From an uncultured Alphaproteobacteria bacterium (GTDB lineage: Bacteria; Pseudomonadota; Alphaproteobacteria; HIMB59; GCA-002718135): a stretch of 64,000 nucleotides of DNA. The position numbers were made by a program, and so were the translations under genes. The number at the start of each line of letters is the position of its first letter. Position 1 is the first letter of the stretch. This document shows positions 51,799 through 59,771 of this stretch, piece by piece. The stretch lies in assembly GCA_902570155.1 (NCBI GenBank), contig CACFXU010000007.1:1-64000 (forward strand). Direction: 5' to 3'. The notes under the pieces were generated by a model. It saw nothing but the letters and a program-made list of their open reading frames with translations, was not told where the DNA came from and searched no databases.

Positions 51799-52808
51799 CT
51801 ATCTCTTCTCATTATTGCTTTGTCAGGGTCAGCATGTTGTAAGTGTATAGGCGGCATCCCATTCAAGATTTTTTTTATATCATTCATCATCATATCTCTT
51901 ATATTTTTATATGAATAATCTAAAGCACCTGCAACATGTGAAGTAAATAAAATATTAGATTTTTTTCTAAAAATTGAATCTGCTGGCACAGGCTCGACTG
52001 GATATACATCTATAGCTGCTCTAAAATATTCATTTTCAGCAAGTTCAATAAATTCGTCAAAATCAACAACCTCCGCTCTACTGACTAGAACTACTGAACT
52101 ATTTTTTTTAATTAATTTTAATTTATCTTTACTAATAAATCCTTCATTTTCAGTAGTAACTCCAGCTAATATGAATATAAATTTATTGTTAGATAATAAA
52201 TCATCAATCGATACAGGATTTACACCCTGGCTTTCTAAGTATTCATTAGATAACCATGGATCAAATACGGAAATTTTACAGTTAAATGGTTTTAACAAAG
52301 GAAGTAAACTTTTTGCTAAATTTCCAAAACCAATTAACCCAACATTTGAATTAAAAAGTGTATAAGCAAATTTATTTTCTTTAATTCCATATTGCTCTTC
52401 AGAATTTAAAAATTTTTTGTAAACTCCCAAAACATTTCTAGAAAGTGAGATTGCGTAACCTATACAAGCTTCAGCAACAGCAGGAGCCATGGCAGGTGCA
52501 GCTGATAAAACATAAATACCTCTTCTATGTGCTTCATGATAGTCAATATTTGGTTCCCAATTTGCTTTGACATTTATAATTGCTTTAATTTTTTTTGATT
52601 TATCTAAACGTTCTTTAGGCATAGCAGTCTGTCCAACTAATATTTCAATTTCTTCAATATTTTTATCTACAAGTTCATCAGGAGCTCGACTACCAAAGTG
52701 ATAGATTATATTAGATATTTTTTCTAATTCAGTCTTAACATCATTGGTAAAAACCATTTCTTCATTTCTTGGATAAGGATCAAAAAAAATTAGAGGTTTG
52801 TCTTGCAT
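51795..52808 (-). CDS. D-2-hydroxyacid dehydrogenase family protein within a sugar ABC operon
   Basis: 337 residues from the ATG at 52808 (TAATG overlap with the permease stop); a longer reading from 52919 would lie within the permease gene. The NAD motif is NVGLIGFGNLAKSLLPLLKP, and the catalytic part shows VLVSRAEVVDFDEFIELAE with the Arg, AAIDVYPVEPVP with the Glu, and FTSHVAGALDYSY with the His. It has an extra N-terminal piece (FFDPYPRNEEMVF). It may act on a sugar acid. Placement between the permease and ATPase genes ties its job to the imported substrate. Confidence 0.87.
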   Translation of the reverse strand: MQDKPLIFFDPYPRNEEMVFTNDVKTELEKISNIIYHFGSRAPDELVDKNIEEIEILVGQTAMPKERLDKSKKIKAIINVKANWEPNIDYHEAHRRGIYVLSAAPAMAPAVAEACIGYAISLSRNVLGVYKKFLNSEEQYGIKENKFAYTLFNSNVGLIGFGNLAKSLLPLLKPFNCKISVFDPWLSNEYLESQGVNPVSIDDLLSNNKFIFILAGVTTENEGFISKDKLKLIKKNSSVVLVSRAEVVDFDEFIELAENEYFRAAIDVYPVEPVPADSIFRKKSNILFTSHVAGALDYSYKNIRDMMMNDIKKILNGMPPIHLQHADPDKAIMRRDR

Positions 52809-53872
52809 TACTTCATACCTGTACTTGCTATTCCTGTTGTTATAAATTTTTGTAAGTAAGCAAATATAATTGCTATAGGTAATAAAGTTACCATAGTCAT
52901 TGATAATACATAATTCCACTGACTAGTAAGTTCTCCGTGAAATGCGTTTAATCCAATTTGCAATGTATAAACTTCACTTTTTGATAAAACTATTAAAGGC
53001 CATAAGAAATCATTCCATCTCCACATTATGGAAAAAATTGCTAAAACTGCAATAGCAGGTATAGATAAAGGTAGGACAACTCGCCAATAAATTGCCCATT
53101 CACTTGCATGATCCATTCTTGCTGCTTCTATAAGCTCTCTAGGCAATGTAAGCATATATTGACGAAGTAAAAAAACTCCTGTTGGTGTTGCAGCACCTGG
53201 AAGAATTACGCCCCATAATGAATTTATCATTCCAAAGTTTGCAACAACATAAAAAACTGGAACCAAAATTATCGTTAATGGAATTAATAATGTACCTATA
53301 ACAAAAACAAGTGCAAAATTTTTCCCTCTAAACTCATATATAGAAAGTGCATATGCTGCCATTGAATTTATTATTAACGTTATTATTGTTGCTACAACAG
53401 TAATGAAAGTTGAGTTTTTGAAATAAAGTAAAAAATCATACTTTCTTAAAGGATCAACATAGTTTTGCCACTGAATTTTAAATTCTCTAATTTTTTCTCT
53501 TTTATCAATCGGTACTTTTACTGTTTCTCCTGGGTTTAGAGGATCAACCATTTTAGCATTAATTCCAATTCTTTTAATTTGTGCTAACTGCTTTACTGAC
53601 CCATCTTCTTGTGTCACATTAAAAATTGGTAACGGTTTGTCGTATCCTTCAACATCAACTTGAATTTGAGAAAGTGGCAAAATTGTTGGAGGATATTCTT
53701 GTATACCTGCTAATGTCTTTAATGAAGATAATCCTAACCACACAACAGGACCAAACATTAAAAGAACACCTAGAAATAAATAAAAATAAGAAAAATAATC
53801 TGTCCAATGATATTTATTTTTATATCTTTTTTTTGTAGCAATTTTTATTATTCTTGAAGTTGTTTCAGACAT
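52808..53872 (-). CDS. Sugar ABC importer permease (MalG type) with a large periplasmic insertion
   Basis: 354 residues, against about 280 for most MalG-type proteins. Helix 1 (about 26-48) is followed by about 85 residues of periplasmic sequence (from SSLKTLAGIQEYPPTILPLS to LRKYDFLLYFKNSTFI), including PGETVKVPIDKREK. The core is ordinary: ALSIYEFRGKNFALV, MLTLPRELIEAARMDHASEW with the EAA motif, and PLSIPAIAVLAIFSIMWRWN. The N-terminal tail is basic (KIATKKRYKNKYHW). The insertion resembles that of alpha-glucoside-type permeases and may touch the binding protein. Confidence 0.92.
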   Translation of the reverse strand: MSETTSRIIKIATKKRYKNKYHWTDYFSYFYLFLGVLLMFGPVVWLGLSSLKTLAGIQEYPPTILPLSQIQVDVEGYDKPLPIFNVTQEDGSVKQLAQIKRIGINAKMVDPLNPGETVKVPIDKREKIREFKIQWQNYVDPLRKYDFLLYFKNSTFITVVATIITLIINSMAAYALSIYEFRGKNFALVFVIGTLLIPLTIILVPVFYVVANFGMINSLWGVILPGAATPTGVFLLRQYMLTLPRELIEAARMDHASEWAIYWRVVLPLSIPAIAVLAIFSIMWRWNDFLWPLIVLSKSEVYTLQIGLNAFHGELTSQWNYVLSMTMVTLLPIAIIFAYLQKFITTGIASTGMK

Positions 53873-53873
53873 A

Positions 53874-54836
53874 TTAGATTTCTTGATGTTTACTTTCTTT
53901 ATTTCGACTGAAATATAATTGCATAAGTGTTAAAAATAAAAGTACCACACCGAGAACCATAGATGCGGCGGCTGCAAGACCAAAATTTTGAACAGATCCA
54001 GATGAAGCAAATCCTGTGGTAAAAATATACTGAACAATCAATGATGTAGATGTTCCAGGCCCCCCACCAGTTAAAACATATATTTCATCAAATGTTTGAA
54101 CACCTTTTATTGAGGCAAGAATAAATACAACTAATAAATTTGGCATTAGAAGAGGTAGAGTTATTCGAAAGAAAATTCTTTCTCGGCTAGTTCCATCCAT
54201 TTCAGCTGCCTCATATAAATTTGGAGGTATTGCTTGAAGACCTGCTAATACAATCAGAGTGTAAAAACCCATATGAGCCCATATTGATACAAAGATTACA
54301 GATGCCATAGCCCATGATGGATCCGTTAAAAATGATACTTTGTCTCCACCATAAGACTCAATTATTGCATTGAAAGCTCCATTTTTTAGCAGTATCCATT
54401 GCCAAATCAAACCGACAACAACTGGTGACAATAAAACAGGGAAAAAAAATACCGATCTAAAAAAGCCTCTGCCAATAATTTTCTTATTTAATATCACGGC
54501 AGTCAAAACCGAAAAGAAAATCATTAAGCCAACTTGAAAAACAACAAAGAATATAGTGTTATAAACTCCTCTCCAAAAAAAATCTTCTGTACATGTATTT
54601 GGATTTAAATAACTCTCACAATCAAATAACTGATCATATTGTTTTGTTGTAGGAAGTTCTCTCTCAGCAAATAATAGTTCGTCACCAGATGATAATGAAA
54701 AGAAAAAGTTTGCACCAAGAGGGATTATTACAAATAATCCAAAAAAAATTAAATTTGGAAGCAAAAAAATATATGGCATATTTCTTACACCAATAATTTT
54801 TTGGATTGGCCACATGATTAAATCAATAGCATGCAT
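53874..54836 (-). CDS. Sugar ABC importer permease (MalF type)
   Basis: 320 residues from the ATG at 54836; a TTG at 54848 would add four residues. Six helices: MPYIFLLPNLIFFGLFVIIP, a periplasmic part with two cysteines (FDCESYLNPNTCTED) that may pair, then YNTIFFVVFQVGLMIFFSV, FFFPVLLSPVVVGLIWQWIL and the EAA loop NLYEAAEMDGTSRERIFFRI. LTGGGPGTSTSLIVQYIFTT is a hallmark of the family. No Shine-Dalgarno is seen. It follows a terminator that lies between it and the binding-protein gene. Confidence 0.92.
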   Translation of the reverse strand: MHAIDLIMWPIQKIIGVRNMPYIFLLPNLIFFGLFVIIPLGANFFFSLSSGDELLFAERELPTTKQYDQLFDCESYLNPNTCTEDFFWRGVYNTIFFVVFQVGLMIFFSVLTAVILNKKIIGRGFFRSVFFFPVLLSPVVVGLIWQWILLKNGAFNAIIESYGGDKVSFLTDPSWAMASVIFVSIWAHMGFYTLIVLAGLQAIPPNLYEAAEMDGTSRERIFFRITLPLLMPNLLVVFILASIKGVQTFDEIYVLTGGGPGTSTSLIVQYIFTTGFASSGSVQNFGLAAAASMVLGVVLLFLTLMQLYFSRNKESKHQEI

Positions 54837-54918
54837 TAAAAAATGCAAAGGGAATATTTAAAATTCTAAGGAAAAAAATTTTTGTTTGATTTCTAATATT
54901 TTCCATTAAATTATTTCG

Positions 54919-54947
54919 AAAAAAAGCTGCTCAAAATGAGCAGCTTT
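54919..54947 (-). terminator. Intrinsic terminator after the second sugar-binding-protein gene
   Basis: On the minus strand AAAGCTGCTC, a five-base loop (ATTTT) and GAGCAGCTTT pair over ten bases, followed by a run of seven T that includes the last three of the stem. It lies 25 bases after the binding-protein stop and about 80 bases before the MalF start. Some read-through is needed to express the permease genes, unless they have their own promoter in the AT-rich stretch behind it. Confidence 0.93.
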
Positions 54948-54971
54948 ATATTATTATTATTTTGGATGTAA

Positions 54972-56252
54972 TTATCCGCCGTATTTTTCTTTAAGTTGTT
55001 TTTCAACATCTTCATCCATACGCGTCCAAGCTTCTTCCATTGTCATTTCACCAACAATAGCTTGTCCTAATCTTGAGATAATTGCGTTAAACATTATACG
55101 GTTATCAACGTGTGCCTGAAGATCAAAAGCGACTTGATCAATAGTTGGCACTGCGCCAGCAAAAGTGTTTAATGCATGTTTTGCGTTTGGATCATCAGTT
55201 TGATAGTCAACTTGTAGATCTAAGTGTCCAGGGATAGCAAGAACTTGACCAATAAAACTACTTAGTTGTTCTTTACTAGAAAGATAATCCATTACCTTTC
55301 CAACAGCTGGATTAGCATTGAATGCTAATAGTGCATTTCCTCCTGGCATTCCAGTACATGCAGCAGGACCACATGGAGCTGGTACAGCCCACCAATCAAA
55401 ATCATCTCCTACTTCATTTGCAAATCTTCCAATTTGCCATGAACCACTCATCATGAAAACTACCTCAGCAGCATTCCACCAATCATTTGGAGCATGATAT
55501 TTAGATCCTGAAACTGATCCCCAAAGATCTTTACTCATTGTACCTGCTTGGTGCCAGTCATAAAGCATTTGAGTCATAGCTTTTAATCCATCATCAACTA
55601 ATTTTGGATCGCCATTTGAATCAAAATATTTCGCACCCATAGAAATCGCAGGGCCTGATACACGGTGACCTGATCTATCCCAAGCCATTGGTATGGGAGT
55701 ACCTGTTTTTTCTGCTACTTCAATTGAAACTGCTGCCCATTCTTCCCAAGTTGCACCAGGGCCTAATAGATCTACACCAGCTTGTTCAAATAGAGTTTTA
55801 TTTACATATGGACCAGTAACGGTCATTGTAGAATGGAAACCATGAATTGAAGTTGTATCTCCAGGCTTACGATACCAATTTAAAAAAGGACCGAAGCTTT
55901 TTTCATAGTAACTTGGATCAGCTACATAAGGCGTAATATCAGCATAATATTTGTTTAATCCACCAAGATCAGTAACACGAGCAATGTCAGGACCTTCACC
56001 AGCAGCAAGCTGGATAGGTAGCGTGTTCATTATTGCATCATATGGTACAATATCTAAAATTACATTTATATCTGGATTAGCTGCATTAAACTCATCAATT
56101 TGTGCTGCAATTGGCACATTTTCTTTGTCTCCATCTCCATACCACATAATACGTACATCTGTGGCAGCAAAAGAAACTGCAGAAATTAAAGTTAATGAGA
56201 ATGAAACTAAAGCTACAGATATTGCTTTTAAAATAAACTTAAAGTTCATCAT
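54972..56252 (-). CDS. Periplasmic sugar-binding protein (family 1) of MalE-type ABC importer
   Basis: 426 residues with a signal peptide (MMNFKFILKAISVALVSFSL to the VSFAA cut). TDVRIMWYGDGDKENVPIAA, IDEFNAANPDINVILDIVPY and AAGEGPDIARVTDLGGL are typical of solute-binding family 1. It has a paired-cysteine loop PAPCGPAACTGMPGGNALLA and several Trp (KDLWGSVSGSKYHAPNDWWN) likely to stack on sugar rings. A di- or oligosaccharide or glycoside is a reasonable ligand. GGAGG lies four bases before the first ATG. First gene of an eight-gene operon ending with the uronate isomerase. Confidence 0.94.
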   Translation of the reverse strand: MMNFKFILKAISVALVSFSLTLISAVSFAATDVRIMWYGDGDKENVPIAAQIDEFNAANPDINVILDIVPYDAIMNTLPIQLAAGEGPDIARVTDLGGLNKYYADITPYVADPSYYEKSFGPFLNWYRKPGDTTSIHGFHSTMTVTGPYVNKTLFEQAGVDLLGPGATWEEWAAVSIEVAEKTGTPIPMAWDRSGHRVSGPAISMGAKYFDSNGDPKLVDDGLKAMTQMLYDWHQAGTMSKDLWGSVSGSKYHAPNDWWNAAEVVFMMSGSWQIGRFANEVGDDFDWWAVPAPCGPAACTGMPGGNALLAFNANPAVGKVMDYLSSKEQLSSFIGQVLAIPGHLDLQVDYQTDDPNAKHALNTFAGAVPTIDQVAFDLQAHVDNRIMFNAIISRLGQAIVGEMTMEEAWTRMDEDVEKQLKEKYGG

Positions 56253-56256
56253 TTAT

Positions 56257-56261
56257 CCTCC
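56257..56261 (-). promoter_or_regulatory. Strong ribosome-binding site of the second sugar-binding protein
   Basis: GGAGG on the minus strand, four bases before the ATG at 56252 and seven before the next ATG at 56249. It follows the same pattern as the other two binding-protein genes in this window. Confidence 0.85.
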
Positions 56262-56345
56262 AATTTTTTTCAGACTTAAACATATTAAATTATTATATAC
56301 AAGTAATAAAAACCCAGAAATAATGGCAAATTTTGAAATTAAATA

Positions 56346-56370
56346 ATAATATTTTGTTAAAAAATATTAT
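56346..56370. repeat. Perfect AT-only inverted repeat in a divergent promoter region
   Basis: ATAATATTTT and AAAATATTAT flank a five-base spacer (GTTAA), ending 17 bases before the start of the isomerase-like gene. It could be an operator or promoter element shared by the two divergent units, although AT-only repeats are not rare in DNA of this composition. Confidence 0.4.
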
Positions 56371-56387
56371 AAACATATCAAAATTCA

Positions 56388-57761
56388 ATGATTGGTTATT
56401 TAGCATTAGCAAGAGATACATTTGATATAAATTATGCTTTAGATAATAAAAAAAGGTTTGAAAAATTTATAGATATTTTTGACATTAAATACTCACATTT
56501 TAAAGAATTAATTACAGATGATGAAACAGGAAAAAAAGCTATTAGATATTTTAAAAAACTAAATTGTAGCAAATATATCATTGCTCAAACAACTTTCACT
56601 GATGCAAAATTTATAACAAGTTTTGCTAAAACATTTAATAAACCAATACATTTAATAAGTTTTAAAGAGCCGAGAACAGGTAAGCGGTTAAGATTGAACT
56701 CTTTATGTGGTGTAAATCTTGCCATGCATTCTTTAATCAAATTAAAATATAAGCCAGAATTTTCAATATTTATTAATAATAAATTATACGAAATGGAAAA
56801 AATTAATAATTTTATAAAAAATAAAAAAATTTTAAAAAATAATAAATTGAAAAAAATAAAAAATTCTAAAAAGAAAGATGATATTATTTTTTCAAAAAAA
56901 AAGAATTTAGGACTTGTTGGAAAAAGACCAGATGGATTTTTTACCTGTGATTATGATAATAGAGAAATAGAAAAAAAATTAAATTATAGTCTTAAGAAAA
57001 TTAAATTAGAAACTTTGTTTAATATTTCTAAAAATGTTAGCACTAAAGATATTACAAAAACTAAAAATCAAATAAAAAAAGATTTGAAATCAGTCTCTAA
57101 GTTGAATGCAAATGAATTAAATAAAAGTATTTCAATTTTTCATGGGTTAGAAAAAATAAAAAATGATAACAAAATTGATACTTTTGCAATTAAGTGTTGG
57201 CCTGAAATGTTTACTCAATTTGGATGTGCATCATGTGGTCCAATGGCTATGATGAATGAGAAAGGAGTTAGCTCTGCATGTGAAGCTGATGTATTAGGAA
57301 GCATAAGTTGCGATATTTTAAATAAGATAAATAACAGACCTTCACTTTTAGTAGATGTTGTTGATTGCGATCCCAAAACTGATACTTTAGTTTTTTGGCA
57401 TTGTGGATTAGCTCCAATTAGTATGGCAAAAAAAAATACAGCAAGTGCAACTGTACATTCTAATAGAAGGAAAGCATTGCTACATGATTTTGGATTTAGA
57501 CCTGGAAAAATAACAATATTTAGAGTTTCAAAATCAGAAAATAAATTAAAATTTATTGTTATTAAAGGTGAAGTTTTAGATAAAAAAAATTCATTTTCAG
57601 GTACTTCGGGTGTTGTGAGATTTCAAACAGATACCTATCAAAAATTAGTTAGATTATTCTCGTCTGGTATCGAACATCATCTAGCATTCACATATGGAGA
57701 TGTATATTCAGAAATAAAAAAACTAAGTGCGCAATTAAATATTCCAATTTACACAACATGA
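56388..57761 (+). CDS. L-fucose/L-arabinose isomerase-like protein (COG2407 type)
   Basis: 457 residues. The N-terminal half is Lys- and Asn-rich and hard to align. Residues about 285-400 look like the isomerase core: IKCWPEMFTQFGCASCGPMA, SACEADVLGSISCDILNKIN with the Glu/Asp that would bind metal, FWHCGLAP with the His, and GFRPGKITIFRVS. Many cysteines are clustered near CASCG. The fold changes aldoses into ketoses or acts on related sugars; the substrate is unknown. Some sulfoquinovose isomerases are, as I recall, of this general fold. It overlaps the next Gfo/Idh/MocA gene by four bases. Confidence 0.72.
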   Translation: MIGYLALARDTFDINYALDNKKRFEKFIDIFDIKYSHFKELITDDETGKKAIRYFKKLNCSKYIIAQTTFTDAKFITSFAKTFNKPIHLISFKEPRTGKRLRLNSLCGVNLAMHSLIKLKYKPEFSIFINNKLYEMEKINNFIKNKKILKNNKLKKIKNSKKKDDIIFSKKKNLGLVGKRPDGFFTCDYDNREIEKKLNYSLKKIKLETLFNISKNVSTKDITKTKNQIKKDLKSVSKLNANELNKSISIFHGLEKIKNDNKIDTFAIKCWPEMFTQFGCASCGPMAMMNEKGVSSACEADVLGSISCDILNKINNRPSLLVDVVDCDPKTDTLVFWHCGLAPISMAKKNTASATVHSNRRKALLHDFGFRPGKITIFRVSKSENKLKFIVIKGEVLDKKNSFSGTSGVVRFQTDTYQKLVRLFSSGIEHHLAFTYGDVYSEIKKLSAQLNIPIYTT

Positions 57762-58846
57762 AAACGAAAATTAAATATGGAATTGTTGGAAGTGGACTAA
57801 TGGGTTGTGAACATATTTCAAATATTAATCTTATAGATTCAGCTGAAGTAGTTGCCATCTCAGACAGTAATGAAAATTCAATAAATAAAGCTAAAAATCT
57901 TATCTCAAATGATATTAAAATCTATTCAAATAATAATGAAATATTTAAAAGTAATGAAGTGGATGCTTTTATTATTTCGACTCCCAATTTTACCCATCAT
58001 GATATTATTAAAGAAGCGTTAAAAACAAAAAAACATTTATTAATTGAAAAACCCTTATGTACAAAATTAAAAGATTGTCTTGAAATTGAAAAATTATCAA
58101 CTTCATATCCATCAGTAATATGGGTGGCTATGGAGTATAGGTACATGCCACCTATTCAAAAAATGATCCAAGAAATAGATAGTAATAAAATTGGTAAGCT
58201 TAAAATGCTTTCAATTCGTGAACATAGATTTCCATTTCTTAAAAAAGTAGATGATTGGAATAGATTCCAAATAAACACCGGTGGAACATTAGTAGAAAAA
58301 TGCTGTCATTTTTTTGATTTAATGCGCCTAATTACAAATAGTGAAGTTACACAAGTATATGCAAGTGGTGACCAAAGTGTAAATCATCTTAATGAAAATT
58401 ATAATGGAAAAGTTCCTGATATATTGGACAATGCATTTGTAATTTTAGATTTTAAAAATGGAATAAGAAGTTCTTTAGAACTTTGTATGTTTGCAGAAAA
58501 TTCAGAAATGCAAGAAGAGCTATGTGTTGTTGGAGATAAGGGTAAAATAGAAACAGGTGTGCCAGCTGATGCATCTGGAAAAAACTCTTCAGAAGTTAGA
58601 ATAGGTTTAAGAAACTCTAAAAATGCAATTAAAGAATTAGTTGAGGTAGATAAAAAAATTTTATCAGCTGGGCAACATCATGGATCGACTTATTATCAAC
58701 ATTTAGAATTTATTAAAGCAATTAATAATAATTTAAAACCACAAGTTTCTATAAACGATGGTCTTCATGCAGTGGCTATTGGAGAAGCAGCAGAGAAATC
58801 AATAAATGAAAATCGTGTAGTTAAGATGAGTGAATTTAATCTTTAA
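57758..58846 (+). CDS. Gfo/Idh/MocA family oxidoreductase (copy 4)
   Basis: 362 residues. YGIVGSGLMGCEHISNINLI is the nucleotide motif and HLLIEKPLCTKLKDCLEI holds the E-K-P. The second domain has TGGTLVEKCCHFFDLMRLIT: the usual Asp of this motif is a Glu and two Cys precede the His. REHRFPFLKKVDDWNRFQIN and GQHHGSTYYQHLEFIKAINN complete it. Members may dehydrogenate sugars or use NAD to cleave glycosides (GH4/GH109/GH188-like chemistry). Cotranscription with the isomerase-like gene implies joint work on one sugar. It overlaps the convergent dehydrogenase gene by 11 bases. Confidence 0.9.
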   Translation: MKTKIKYGIVGSGLMGCEHISNINLIDSAEVVAISDSNENSINKAKNLISNDIKIYSNNNEIFKSNEVDAFIISTPNFTHHDIIKEALKTKKHLLIEKPLCTKLKDCLEIEKLSTSYPSVIWVAMEYRYMPPIQKMIQEIDSNKIGKLKMLSIREHRFPFLKKVDDWNRFQINTGGTLVEKCCHFFDLMRLITNSEVTQVYASGDQSVNHLNENYNGKVPDILDNAFVILDFKNGIRSSLELCMFAENSEMQEELCVVGDKGKIETGVPADASGKNSSEVRIGLRNSKNAIKELVEVDKKILSAGQHHGSTYYQHLEFIKAINNNLKPQVSINDGLHAVAIGEAAEKSINENRVVKMSEFNL

Positions 58847-59771
58847 AATTTTCAAAAAATTTATTTGTTTTATCAATTATAAAATTACTTACTCTAACGT
58901 TTGATTCAGCAGTTACACCTGCAATATGAGGTGTTAAGATGCAATTCATATCATTTGTAATATTGTTATAAAATGCTTCATTTACTGGTTCATTTTCAAA
59001 AACATCTAATGCGAAACCAGAGATATATTTATTTTTATAAGCATCAATTAAATCTTTCTCATTGATGACACCACCCCTAGAAGAATTAATGATAATTGGT
59101 TGTTTTTTCATTTTAATAAAAGCTTGTCTGTCAAATAGATACTTTGTTTCATTATTTAATGGGACATGAATAGAAATTATGTCGGCCAAATTAAGAATTT
59201 CATTGAATGAAACTTTCATAACATTTTCTGCCTCCATTTGTTTCAAAGTTATAAAAGGATCATATGCAATACAGCTAACATCAAAAACATTTACAAGATT
59301 TAAAACTTTTTTTGAAATATCCCCAAAACCTATTAGACCAAGAGTCTTTCCTTTAAGTTCTTTTGTAACAATTGATGTCCTTGGCCATTTTCCTTGTAGA
59401 GTTTGTTCTTTAACAATGTGAGTTTTTTTTAATAATGTAAGAGAAGAATTCACAACGTATTCTGCAACAGAGTCAGAATTCATACCTGTTGCTGGCTGAA
59501 CAATTATATTATTTTTTTTACAGTATTCTGTATCTATATTATCAAGACCAACACCTAATCTTCCTATAAACTTTAAATTTGACGCATTTATTAAAATTTT
59601 CTTATCTAAACTTGTTTTATTCCTTACAATGATGCCATCAAATTTCTGAATTTCTCTCTCTAAAAAATCTTTATTTTGCCAGGCATCTTTTTTATAAATT
59701 ACATCAAATTTTTTATTTATATTTTGCAATGATTGTGAATCTATAAATTCTGTAATTAAAATCTTTGTCAT
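58836..59771 (-). CDS. D-2-hydroxyacid dehydrogenase (SerA/sulfolactate-dehydrogenase-like)
   Basis: 311 residues. LGVGLDNIDTEYCKKNNIIV, PATGMNSDSVAEYVVNSSLT, ELKGKTLGLIGFGDISKKVL, NSSRGGVINEKDLIDAYKN with the Arg, GFALDVFENEPVNEAF with the Glu and ILTPHIAGVTAESN with the His are all as in phosphoglycerate dehydrogenases. It lacks the ACT domains of long SerA. Short forms include (S)-sulfolactate dehydrogenase SlcC, which belongs to this group. With ComD/ComE-like genes in the same operon, oxidation of sulfolactate to sulfopyruvate is a plausible role. Confidence 0.88.
   Translation of the reverse strand: MTKILITEFIDSQSLQNINKKFDVIYKKDAWQNKDFLEREIQKFDGIIVRNKTSLDKKILINASNLKFIGRLGVGLDNIDTEYCKKNNIIVQPATGMNSDSVAEYVVNSSLTLLKKTHIVKEQTLQGKWPRTSIVTKELKGKTLGLIGFGDISKKVLNLVNVFDVSCIAYDPFITLKQMEAENVMKVSFNEILNLADIISIHVPLNNETKYLFDRQAFIKMKKQPIIINSSRGGVINEKDLIDAYKNKYISGFALDVFENEPVNEAFYNNITNDMNCILTPHIAGVTAESNVRVSNFIIDKTNKFFENFKD

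Noticed and set aside
51795-52919. A 374-residue form of the 2-hydroxyacid dehydrogenase starting at 52919
   Set aside because: The extra 37 residues would lie wholly within the upstream permease gene and match nothing in the family; the ATG at 52808 overlaps the permease stop neatly.
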